From positions 7,298,001 to 7,362,000 of the forward strand of contig NZ_CP069396.1 in NCBI RefSeq assembly GCF_016887565.1: a stretch of 64,000 bases of DNA, read 5' to 3'. The DNA comes from Archangium violaceum (lineage in GTDB: Bacteria > Myxococcota > Myxococcia > Myxococcales > Myxococcaceae). Shown here piece by piece: positions 42,963-50,200 of the stretch (within the stretch, counting starts at the first letter, position 1; the number at the start of each line of letters is the position of its first letter). The notes beneath the pieces are model-generated. The model searched no databases and was not told where the DNA came from. It saw only the letters and a list, made by a program, of their open reading frames with translations. A program made the position numbers and the translations under genes.

Positions 42963-43589
42963 TTACTTTCCCGTCAGTGATTGCCACGCCTTCATGGCGA
43001 GCCGGACCGTGGCCCGCAGATCCTCGTGGGTCGCTCCGTCACGGGCCTGGATGGACATCGCCTGCTGGACGCCCGCGTAGAACCGGGCGATGGGCAGTGG
43101 ATCCACGTTTCGTGGAAGCTCTCCTTCGGCCATGGCGCGCTCGAGGCGCTCGCGGATGCGCTGAAGCACCTGGGCGCGTTTCGCCACGATGAGCGCCTTC
43201 AGTCCGGCATGGCCCTCGTCCCCCGCGGAGGCGAGCGTCACCATGCACCCCAGGGGTTTTCCGGGCCTGGTCAGCACATGGGCGGACCTGAGCAGCCAAT
43301 CCTCGATCGCGCCATGCGCGGTCGGAGCCTTGGAGAACCCGCCCCAGACGAGGGGACCATGGGTCTCTTCGTACTGTTCCAGGGCCGCCTCATAGAGGGC
43401 TTCCTTGCCGCCGAACGCCGCGTAGAGGCTGGGCGAGTTGATCCCCATGGCCGCGCACAGCTCCGCGATGGACGTCGCGGTGTAGCCCTTGCTCCAGAAC
43501 AGCTCCATCGCGGCGCACAGCGCCGCCTCCCGGTCGAACTCTCTTGGGCGGCCGCGCTTGGGCACCCGCTTTTCTGTAGTGGTCGGCAC
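42963..43589 (-). CDS. TetR-family regulator
   Basis: GTG 43589 has AAGAGG 5 nt upstream, giving 208 residues. The HTH is clear: RGRPREFDREAALCAAMELF, WSKGYTATSIAELCAAMGIN, SPSLYAAFGGKEALYEAAL. It belongs to the branch that often controls a divergent SDR gene, and an SDR gene starts at 43656 on the other strand. An imperfect inverted repeat fills the shared intergenic region (separate entry). It probably represses the SDR gene and itself. Confidence 0.9.
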   Translation of the reverse strand: MPTTTEKRVPKRGRPREFDREAALCAAMELFWSKGYTATSIAELCAAMGINSPSLYAAFGGKEALYEAALEQYEETHGPLVWGGFSKAPTAHGAIEDWLLRSAHVLTRPGKPLGCMVTLASAGDEGHAGLKALIVAKRAQVLQRIRERLERAMAEGELPRNVDPLPIARFYAGVQQAMSIQARDGATHEDLRATVRLAMKAWQSLTGK

Positions 43590-43630
43590 AAAAACCTCTT
43601 GACGCTCCTACCTCCATCAAGGATTTTGTG
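43587..43630. promoter_or_regulatory. Inverted-repeat operator between TetR and SDR
   Basis: CACAAAAACCTCTTGA (43587-43602) and TCAAGGATTTTGTG (43617-43630) form an imperfect inverted repeat (CACAAAA-CC-TTGA arms), overlapping the TetR start codon. It is a likely TetR operator. Confidence 0.55.
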
Positions 43631-43655
43631 TCGACCATCACAGAAAGGGAACAGC

Positions 43656-44396
43656 ATGTCGAAGCTTGCTGGCAAGAAGGCGCTCGTCACGGGAGCCAGT
43701 CGTGGAATCGGTGCGGCGATCGTGCGAAGGCTCGCGGCGGAGGGCGCGGATATCGCCTTCACCTATCAGCGCTCGGCCGAAGCAGCCCAAGCGCTTGCTC
43801 GGGAGATCGAGGCGCTCGGGAGGAAGGTCATCGCTCTGCGGGCCGACAGCGCGGATCCCGCGGCTGTGCAGCATTCCGTCTCGGCGACGGTCGAACAGCT
43901 TGGCGGTCTGGACATCCTCGTCAACAACGCGGGCATCGCCCGGGGGGGTCCGCTCGAGGAGATGGCGCTCGAGGACATCGACGCGCTTCTGAACGTCAAT
44001 ATCCGGGCGGTCGTGCTGGCCACGCGGGCGGCCATCCCGCACCTGCCTCGTGGCGGTCGCATCGTCAACATCGGCAGCAATCTCGCCGAGCGCGTGGCCT
44101 ATGGTGGCGTCACGGTGTACTCCATGACCAAGTCGGCGCTGAGCTCGCTGACCAAGGGCCTGGCTCGAGACCTGGGGTCACGGGGGATTGCCGTGACCCT
44201 GGTCAACCCGGGCTCGACCGACACCGACATGAACCCGGCGCACGGACCGAGAGCCGAGAAGCAGCTCGGACTCAGCGCCTTGGGGCACTATGGCAAGTCG
44301 GAGGACATCGCGGCCGCGGTCTCATTCCTCGTCGGGCCGGACGCCGCTCATGTAACGGGTACCAGCCTCACGGTGGATGGGGGACAGACCGCCTGA
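43656..44396 (+). CDS. SDR-family oxidoreductase
   Basis: The 246-residue product is a classical short-chain dehydrogenase: cofactor loop LVTGASRGIGAAIVRRLAAE, NNAG (ILVNNAGIARGG), a catalytic Ser in IVNIGSNLAE, Y-x-x-x-K (VYSMTKSALSSL) and a C-terminal VTGTSLTVDGGQ. The FabG-like length suggests reduction or oxidation of a carbonyl/hydroxyl; the substrate is unknown. It is divergent from the TetR gene and likely under its control. A strong hairpin follows (44413-44447). Confidence 0.9.
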   Translation: MSKLAGKKALVTGASRGIGAAIVRRLAAEGADIAFTYQRSAEAAQALAREIEALGRKVIALRADSADPAAVQHSVSATVEQLGGLDILVNNAGIARGGPLEEMALEDIDALLNVNIRAVVLATRAAIPHLPRGGRIVNIGSNLAERVAYGGVTVYSMTKSALSSLTKGLARDLGSRGIAVTLVNPGSTDTDMNPAHGPRAEKQLGLSALGHYGKSEDIAAAVSFLVGPDAAHVTGTSLTVDGGQTA

Positions 44397-44412
44397 ACCA
44401 GCAGAAACACGA

Positions 44413-44447
44413 ACGCCCCGCCCGGTGGGTAGACCGGAGCGGGGCGT
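44413..44447. terminator. Bidirectional-type hairpin between SDR and rplC
   Basis: ACGCCCCGC (44413-44421) pairs with GCGGGGCGT (44439-44447), with an inner CCGGT/ACCGG stem and loop GGGTAG. On the minus strand the stem is followed by a T-rich stretch, so it most likely ends the leftward rplC transcript; SDR transcripts also meet it. Confidence 0.75.
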
Positions 44448-44546
44448 CGGAATGGGGGCCCTGTGGCGGTGCCTGGAGGCTCGGTAGGACGAGTGACCCG
44501 GCCCTCCCCCTGGGCGAGGGAGGGAGCACACACGGGGCCTACGGCA

Positions 44547-45230
44547 TTACTTCGAGGCGGCGGCGCGGGCGGCCTTGTGCTGATCGCGCAGGGCGACCTT
44601 GATGCTCGGGCGCACCACGATGATGCCGTCGTTGTGGCCGGGGATGGAGCCCTTGATGAGCAGCAGGCCCTTCTCCACGTCCACGTCCACCACGGTCAGG
44701 TTCTGGGTGGTGACCTGCTCCACGCCGTAGTGACCGGGCAGCTTCTTGTTCGGGTACACGCGGCCAGGCGTCTTACGCTGACCGATGGCGCCCGGGTGAC
44801 GGCGGTACTCGTGGGTACCGCGCGTGGCCGTCTGCGAGCCCTTGAAGCTCCAGCGCTTCATGACGCCCTGGAAGCCACGGCCCTTGGTGATGCCCGTCAC
44901 GTCGACCAGCTGGCCCTTGGTGAACAGGTCCGCCTTCACGGCGTCGCCCACGTTGTAGCCCGCGGCCTCCTCCGCGCTCACCCGGAACTCCTTCAGGTGA
45001 CGGCGCAGCGGGGCATTGCCCTTCTTGAAGAAGCCCAGCTGCGGCTTGTTCAGGCTCTTCTCGCGGATCTCCCCGAAGCCCAGCGTCACCGCCGAGTACT
45101 GATCCTTCTCGGGAGTCCTCTTGCCCACGACCTGGCAGGTGTTGACGTCGACCACCGTCACGGGAACGAGGTTACCCTCCTCGTTGAACACCTGGGTCAT
45201 TCCGATCTTCTTGCCAATGAGACCCTTCAC
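44547..45230 (-). CDS. rplC: 50S ribosomal protein L3
   Basis: The 227-residue product is full-length L3: GLIGKKIGMTQVFNEEGNLV, VTVVDVNTCQVVGKRTPEKD, the core loop VDVTGITKGRGFQGVMKRWS, FKGSQTATRGTHEYRRHPGA, IGQRKTPGRVYPNKKLPGHY and QNLTVVDVDVEKGLLLIKGS. L3 binds 23S rRNA near the peptidyl-transferase centre. It normally sits in the S10 operon between rpsJ and rplD. Here neither neighbour is present, so this is an isolated locus, either the only rplC or a second copy. The start is GTG. It is preceded by a 143-bp gap that can hold its promoter. Confidence 0.95.
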   Translation of the reverse strand: MKGLIGKKIGMTQVFNEEGNLVPVTVVDVNTCQVVGKRTPEKDQYSAVTLGFGEIREKSLNKPQLGFFKKGNAPLRRHLKEFRVSAEEAAGYNVGDAVKADLFTKGQLVDVTGITKGRGFQGVMKRWSFKGSQTATRGTHEYRRHPGAIGQRKTPGRVYPNKKLPGHYGVEQVTTQNLTVVDVDVEKGLLLIKGSIPGHNDGIIVVRPSIKVALRDQHKAARAAASK

Positions 45231-45373
45231 GTCGTCCTCACAACTCGCGCCAATTGCGCGAAAACGTCAATGATTTCAGCAGTTTGCGTCCGACTTCAGT
45301 CCCCGGACGCCAGGAAGCGGCGCAATGTAGCAGCTTGCCCCCCACCGTCAAGCACGGCGGGAGGGTGGCCGCT

Positions 45374-46147
45374 TCACTCCGCGCGATCCAGCCGCGGGTA
45401 GAACGGTGCGAGCTGCGCGTCCTGGATGCGCTGCGCGTACACGTCCTCGCCGAGCAGGAACAACGCCTGGTCCAGATAATCCTCCGCGGCTTTGACCTCG
45501 GCGTCCTTCTCGGCGATCGCCCGGTCGATCTCCGCCATGGCCTGCTCGAACGTCTCCTTGCGGGCGTTCATCTCGTCTTCCATCTCGAGCATGCGCTTGT
45601 GCGCCAGGATGCCTGCGGCGCCGGGCTGACCGGGCTTGGGAGTGAGCGCCTGGGAGACCTCCCGGTCCAGCTCCTCCACCTCTCGGGCCAGCCGCATCTG
45701 CTGGATGCGGTTCTTCTTCAGGTTGTCGCGGGAGACGCCCAGCTTCACCGGATCCTGGGTGGTGAGCTCCAGGTCGGAGTGCTTCTTCTCCAGCTTCCTG
45801 AGCGCGTCCTGGGCATAGCGCAGGTCCGCGCGCCGGGTGGACAGCGTCTTGCGCAGCGTCTTCGTCTGCGCTTCCACGGCGTCCACCGCCTTCTTCCACT
45901 TCTTGACGATCTCGTACTGGACGGCGCGGTCCGCCTCGTACTGGGCGAGTTGGTCCTGCCAGGCCGCGTCCTCGTCGTTCATCTGCTGCTCGAGCGCGGC
46001 CAGCTCGTCGCGCCGTGCCACCACCGCCGCCTCGGCGCGGTAGACACGGTCCATGGTGCGCGGGCAGTTGGGCTTGCCCGGGAGGCGATCCCTCGCGAGA
46101 TCGCCCAGTTGGAAGATCAGATCGTTGTAGCTCTCCGCCTTGGCCAT
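45374..46147 (-). CDS. Coiled-coil hypothetical protein
   Basis: The 257-residue product is largely helical with long heptad-like stretches (AVVARRDELAALEQQMNDED, KTLRKTLSTRRADLRYAQDA, RLAREVEELDREVSQA). It has a short N-terminal MAKAESYNDLIFQLGDLARD and a C-terminal acidic tail. There is no signal peptide and no catalytic motif. It could be a structural or partner-binding protein of the cytoplasm. It precedes rplC on the same strand, with 143 bp between them. I do not recognise a family name. Confidence 0.75.
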   Translation of the reverse strand: MAKAESYNDLIFQLGDLARDRLPGKPNCPRTMDRVYRAEAAVVARRDELAALEQQMNDEDAAWQDQLAQYEADRAVQYEIVKKWKKAVDAVEAQTKTLRKTLSTRRADLRYAQDALRKLEKKHSDLELTTQDPVKLGVSRDNLKKNRIQQMRLAREVEELDREVSQALTPKPGQPGAAGILAHKRMLEMEDEMNARKETFEQAMAEIDRAIAEKDAEVKAAEDYLDQALFLLGEDVYAQRIQDAQLAPFYPRLDRAE

Positions 46148-46179
46148 GCCCCTGTTTTATGCCCAAGGCGAGCGGGCTG

Positions 46180-46656
46180 TCAGCTATCGGCCGGAGCGGC
46201 GACGACCGAAGAGGCGCTGGCCTCGGCGGCGGCCTGGGCAGCCCCTTCCGCCAGGGCGAAGAGCTCCCGGGCGCGATCCTGTTCCTCCGTGCGGTTGAGC
46301 TCGCAGACCCAGGCGCTGGACAGGTCCGCGTGCTGGCGGGCCAGTTCAGCGGTGGACTCGTAACGGGCCGCCGAGGCGCGGGCGAAGGAGCCCTCCCGGC
46401 GCAGCTCCATCACCGTGTCGTCGTCGAGGGTGATCTCCTCGGGCGGCACCGGCAGCGGCCCACGACCGAGCGCCGCCAGGCGGGCCAGCAACCGCGAGGC
46501 ATGTGCCCTGCAAAATGCCGCCAGAACCATCAGCCGCGCCCGCCCGCGGCTATCTCCGAGTCGCTCGGCGAGCATCGTCATTCGACGTGCCGAAACCACC
46601 TCGGACTCCCATGCTGCTGCCAACGCCGCAGCCAAGCGGGTATGCCTTGCGCCCAT
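46180..46656 (-). CDS. Helical, ferritin-like hypothetical protein
   Basis: I choose ATG 46656 (158 residues), since the upstream extension is Arg/Gly-rich and unstructured. The sequence is strongly helical (RLAAALAAAWESEVVSARRM, ELARQHADLSSAWVCELNRT). The Glu/His content (WESE, CRAH, ELNRTEEQ) loosely recalls ferritin-like four-helix bundles, but no E-x-x-H ligand pair is clear. It lies 32 bp upstream of the coiled-coil gene, and the two may be co-transcribed. The function is unknown. Confidence 0.55.
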   Translation of the reverse strand: MGARHTRLAAALAAAWESEVVSARRMTMLAERLGDSRGRARLMVLAAFCRAHASRLLARLAALGRGPLPVPPEEITLDDDTVMELRREGSFARASAARYESTAELARQHADLSSAWVCELNRTEEQDRARELFALAEGAAQAAAEASASSVVAAPADS

Positions 46657-46726
46657 CGGCCCTCCCCAGATCCTGCCCCCTATCCCGCGACGAAAGTAGG
46701 GACGGTTCCTCTGGGATTCAACCGAT

Positions 46727-47803
46727 CTACCCCAAAGCACGCTCCATCAACCAATAGCCGCCGGCCGCGAGGATGAGGAGCGACAGACCACGCACTGTCC
46801 GCAGGTGCACAGCGGGACGACGCTGCACCAGCCGCACCAGCGGCAACAGCACGGCGATGACCGCTGTCTGTCCCAGTTCCACCCCCAGGTTGAAACCAAA
46901 CAGCCCCGTCACCACCGAGTCGCCCAGGCCATAGCCGCTCAGCACGTTGGCGAAGCCGAAGCCGTGCACCAGCCCGAAGAGGAACGTGAGCAGGGCCCGG
47001 TGGCGGTGCTCGCGCAGCACCAGGTTCTCCACCGCCACCCAGATGATGGACACGGCGATGGCCGCCTCCACCCAGCGCGTGCGCACCTCGTCCAGGAGGA
47101 TGAAGCCCAGCGCGGTGGCCCCCAGGGTGAGCGAGTGGGCCACGGTGAAGGCCGTCACCAACAGCAGCACCCGCCGGAAGCTCCCTCCCACCAGCAGCAG
47201 CGCCAGCAGGAAGGTCAGGTGATCGATTCCCTCGAAGATGTGCGAGACGCCCAGCCCCACCCACTCGAGCAGCCCCGAGGGCTCCTCGCCCCGCTCGGAC
47301 CGTCCTGGTTCGGACACCACGAGTGTGGGCTGCTGAGCATCCGCGAAGCGCTGCCCCTGCTCGCCCTGCATGACGGTGCCGAGCACCACCCGGTAGTTGG
47401 CGGGCAACAGGGACAGCAGGGAGAAGCGCTGGCGGAGCTCGCCGGCCGGACAGGAGAAGGTGGCGCCGAGCTCCACGAAGGACGCTCGCACCACGGCGGA
47501 GGCGCCGGTGCGGGTACAGGGCTGGCCTCCGGCCGTCAGGGGAATGGCATCCCAGATGCCCACCGCCAGCGCCTGGGTGCGCGCGTCCAGATCCGCCTGG
47601 GTGAGCGCTCCGTCCCCATCCGCGTCCGCGGGAATGAGGCGGCCGAGCGTGTCCGCGGTGAGCGTGAGCCGCTCGCGCACCTCGGCCCCGCCCGCCTCCG
47701 GACGCCAGAGCTGCGCATAGAGGATGTCCGCGTCGTGAGCGCCCGCGCTCCCCGCAACCAACAGGAGGGCGAGCGGAGCCACCAGTCGGGCCGTCCGCCA
47801 CAT
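46727..47803 (-). CDS. HupE/UreJ-family membrane protein
   Basis: ATG 47803 opens a signal segment (MWRTARLVAPLALLLVAGSA). The 358-residue product has a periplasmic N-terminal half that includes an EF-hand-like loop (DADGDGALTQADLD). From about residue 200 come six hydrophobic segments with the HupE/UreJ_2 motifs GVSHIFEGIDHLTFLLALLL and FTVAHSLTLG, then VEAAIAVSIIWVAVEN and GLVHGFGFANVL. The His-rich H-x-x-x-G-x-D-H motif suggests metal transport (Ni or Co in HupE relatives). Calcium binding by the loop is inference. No hydrogenase or urease gene is nearby. Confidence 0.85.
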   Translation of the reverse strand: MWRTARLVAPLALLLVAGSAGAHDADILYAQLWRPEAGGAEVRERLTLTADTLGRLIPADADGDGALTQADLDARTQALAVGIWDAIPLTAGGQPCTRTGASAVVRASFVELGATFSCPAGELRQRFSLLSLLPANYRVVLGTVMQGEQGQRFADAQQPTLVVSEPGRSERGEEPSGLLEWVGLGVSHIFEGIDHLTFLLALLLVGGSFRRVLLLVTAFTVAHSLTLGATALGFILLDEVRTRWVEAAIAVSIIWVAVENLVLREHRHRALLTFLFGLVHGFGFANVLSGYGLGDSVVTGLFGFNLGVELGQTAVIAVLLPLVRLVQRRPAVHLRTVRGLSLLILAAGGYWLMERALG

Positions 47804-47838
47804 GGCCGGCAAGACTGCCCCCGGTCGCCCTCCGCCGT

Positions 47839-48399
47839 CTACTCCTCGATCAATTGCAGGTGGATCTGCTGCCGACCACTCAAGCCCCCGTGCCGGGTCC
47901 CGCAGCGCGGGCAGTGGAGCGGCCCCTCCCAGTCCCAGAGGGCCTTCACCTCGTCTCCACAGCACAACAGGGGGATGACGCGCAGGTCATCCGTGTCCTG
48001 GGGCATGGGCCCCGGCAGCGCCTCCGGCTCCACGCTGACGAAGGTGGGCCGGGGGTTGAGGGACAGGGTGCGCGACACGTACGCCAGCTGCTCGTAGCGC
48101 ACGTGGTTGGCCCACGCGCGTGCCAGGGCCTCCACGTGGGCCTGCTGCGGCGGGGTGAGCCACTCGTCCCCCGGCGCCCGGTGGCCGCAGTACAGGCACC
48201 ACCACTCCGGCACGTCGTCGAAGCTCTCGTGCGCGTTCTCGAAGGGGAAGAGCGAGGCCAACCGCCGCTGGAGGATGCTCGCGTCGTGGCGGCAGGGACG
48301 CGTCTTGAAGTCCCGATGACACTGCGGACACTCGCGCCGCACGAAGCCGCTCGCGTCCCGCGGCAGTTCCAGATGGATGATCGCGGGTGCCTTGCTCAT
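47839..48399 (-). CDS. Zinc-ribbon hypothetical protein
   Basis: ATG 48399 overlaps the stop of the preceding small gene by ATGA. The 186-residue product carries Cys pairs C-P-Q-C and C-L-Y-C (about residues 24 and 69), then C-C and C-P-R-C near the C-terminus, i.e. two zinc ribbons, plus a helical segment PPQQAHVEALARAWANHVRY. It is probably cytoplasmic, with unknown function. It may bind nucleic acid or protein. Confidence 0.7.
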   Translation of the reverse strand: MSKAPAIIHLELPRDASGFVRRECPQCHRDFKTRPCRHDASILQRRLASLFPFENAHESFDDVPEWWCLYCGHRAPGDEWLTPPQQAHVEALARAWANHVRYEQLAYVSRTLSLNPRPTFVSVEPEALPGPMPQDTDDLRVIPLLCCGDEVKALWDWEGPLHCPRCGTRHGGLSGRQQIHLQLIEE

Positions 48400-48539
48400 G
48401 CCAGCGCCCCGCGCCCCCGCCGCGCCACCGCGAGGATGAGGGTCACCATCGAGAAGAGCAGCAACAGGTGCACCCACCGGCCTTCCGTCGAACCGCTGAT
48501 CAATCCCAGCACCCACAGCACGAACAGGATCGCACTCAT
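48396..48539 (-). CDS. Small membrane protein (Lmo0937/DUF5670-like)
   Basis: The 47-residue product MSAILFVLWVLGLISGSTEG then RWVHLLLLFSMVTLILAVAR has two transmembrane helices and a GxxxG-like turn. The size and pattern match the small lmo0937-type membrane proteins. It is coupled by ATGA to the zinc-ribbon gene. The 48540-48831 upstream gap has no gene and must hold both outward promoters. Confidence 0.65.
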   Translation of the reverse strand: MSAILFVLWVLGLISGSTEGRWVHLLLLFSMVTLILAVARRGRGALA

Positions 48540-48831
48540 CGTCCAGTACACGCCGCCCGCTCCTCTCCCTTGAGCCCCCGGGGACCGGGCGCAAAGCTGG
48601 GGTGTCGGGCGCGACACGGCAAGCCCTCCGATCGCCTCCGGATCCCTCCTTTCGACAGCCTCGCAGTGAGAAGAGATCTACTCAGGTCTGTCTTTTTTTC
48701 CGGCCGGCCGAGTCCCTCCCCTCCAGCCCGCTCGTGATTCCGGGGGTTTGCATCCATGGCACGGTGACTGCTTCGGCGGACGTCGGCCACACGGGGCGCG
48801 CGGCTCGCTCGGAGTGCGCGGGGAGGGCGTT

Positions 48832-49545
48832 ATGAGAGGGTGGACGGTGGCGATGGTGGTGGTGGGGGTGCTGGTGGGAACGGGCGCGCGAGCTTTCCAG
48901 CCCTACATCCCGGGGGAGAACAGTCCCGAGATGGCGGAGCTGAAGATGAAGCTGGCCGAGCGGGAGGCCCACCTGGCGCGGTTGGAGGAGGAGGCGGCCC
49001 TCTACGCGGAGGCCGAGGTGCTGGGCGTGGCGGCGGCGGTGCAGGCCTCGCAGCTCCCGGACCGGCAGCAGCGCCGGCTGGCGATGGCGATCGTCCGCGA
49101 GGCCCGGCGCAACGGGGTGGATCCCATGCTGGTGGTGGCGGTCATCCGCTGTGAGAGCTCCTTCAACAACTACGCGGTGTCCCACGTGGGAGCGATGGGA
49201 CTGATGCAGGTGATGCCGGACACCGGCATCTATCTGGCGGACCGCGCGGGCTTCAAGCTGCAGCGCCACACCAATCTGTTCGATTCGGAACTGAACGTGG
49301 AGCTGGGGACGGCCTATCTGGCGGATCTCATCCAGCGCTTCGGCTCGCCGGAGCGCGCGCTGGTGGCCTACAACGCGGGGCCGGGGCTGGCGAAGAAGAT
49401 CCTCGCCAAGAGGGACGTGCGTGATCGCTTCATGCAGGGCTATCCGGCCAAGGTGATGCGCGAGTTCCGCCGCCTGAAAGCTCAGCAGGCACGCGAGCTC
49501 ACCCGCCTGGAAGAGCAGAAGAAAACATCCGATGGACCGGGATGA
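48832..49545 (+). CDS. Lytic transglycosylase (SLT domain)
   Basis: The 237-residue product starts at ATG 48832 (GGGAGGG upstream) with a signal-like segment. A short coiled coil follows (35-65), then an SLT domain: catalytic Glu108 in IRCESSFNNYAVSHVGAMGL then MQVMPDTG, YLADLIQRFGSPERALVAYN and AGPG. It cleaves glycan strands of peptidoglycan in the periplasm. The mature protein has a coiled-coil arm that may bind a partner. It is monocistronic. Confidence 0.9.
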   Translation: MRGWTVAMVVVGVLVGTGARAFQPYIPGENSPEMAELKMKLAEREAHLARLEEEAALYAEAEVLGVAAAVQASQLPDRQQRRLAMAIVREARRNGVDPMLVVAVIRCESSFNNYAVSHVGAMGLMQVMPDTGIYLADRAGFKLQRHTNLFDSELNVELGTAYLADLIQRFGSPERALVAYNAGPGLAKKILAKRDVRDRFMQGYPAKVMREFRRLKAQQARELTRLEEQKKTSDGPG

Positions 49546-49745
49546 TGGCTGGCCAACACATCGCGAGCCCGCTGTCAGACATTCACGCCGTTTTTTCAGG
49601 GGCGTGACTGCCTTTCCAGAAAATTCGGCTGCACTCTAAGCCGCCGATTGTTGTGCGCCGGGTGGGTGGTTCCACTCCGGACCGGGCGAACCCGACACGC
49701 CCGGCTCCAATGGACGCATGCGGCTTCTAGGGGAGAGACGAAACC

Positions 49746-50069
49746 ATGGTGGGGCTGGAAATTCATCGAGAAGAGCGTGCTGGTCGGTTGACCCTGCGGC
49801 TCATGGGCACTCTGGATGGCCGCACCGCGATGCAACTGCGCAGTTCCCTCGAGGAGTTGGGGACGCGGGAAGTGGTGGTGGACTTCACGCACCTGCGGGA
49901 GTTCAGGGACTCGGCGGTGGGTGTGCTCACCCACGGGCTGAGCGAGCGCAAGGTCCAGTTCCGGGGCCTGGCCGGGCATCACGAGCGGATGTTCCGCTAC
50001 TTCGGACTGACCACCGGCAACGTCGCGCCTCCGCGCGCGTACTACACGCCGGAGGAAGTTCTCGCCTGA
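49746..50069 (+). CDS. STAS-domain protein
   Basis: The 107-residue product fits the STAS (anti-sigma antagonist-like) fold: RLTLRLMGTLDGRTAMQLRS, VVVDFTHLREFRDSAVGVLT then HGLSERKVQFRGLAGHHE. The usual phosphorylatable Ser is in the FRDSAVG loop. It may be a phospho-switch partner for a histidine kinase or a sigma regulator. The multi-PAS kinase gene starts 131 bp downstream. The 49546-49745 gap has no gene. Confidence 0.75.
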   Translation: MVGLEIHREERAGRLTLRLMGTLDGRTAMQLRSSLEELGTREVVVDFTHLREFRDSAVGVLTHGLSERKVQFRGLAGHHERMFRYFGLTTGNVAPPRAYYTPEEVLA

Positions 50070-50200
50070 GGCATCGCGCGAGGAAGAGACGAGGCAGCTG
50101 GCGCGGGGTCCCTCCGTGGGATGGTAGCCTCCCACTGGAGGGAGGGACGCCGGCAGGCGCTCCAGGGAGCAAGAATAGAGGGTGATCCGAGGAGACACCC

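Noticed and set aside
49583-49607. A TCACGCC/GGCGTGA hairpin after the lytic transglycosylase gene
   Set aside because: The T-run lies inside the loop rather than after the stem, so it is not a standard terminator; it was kept out of the features.
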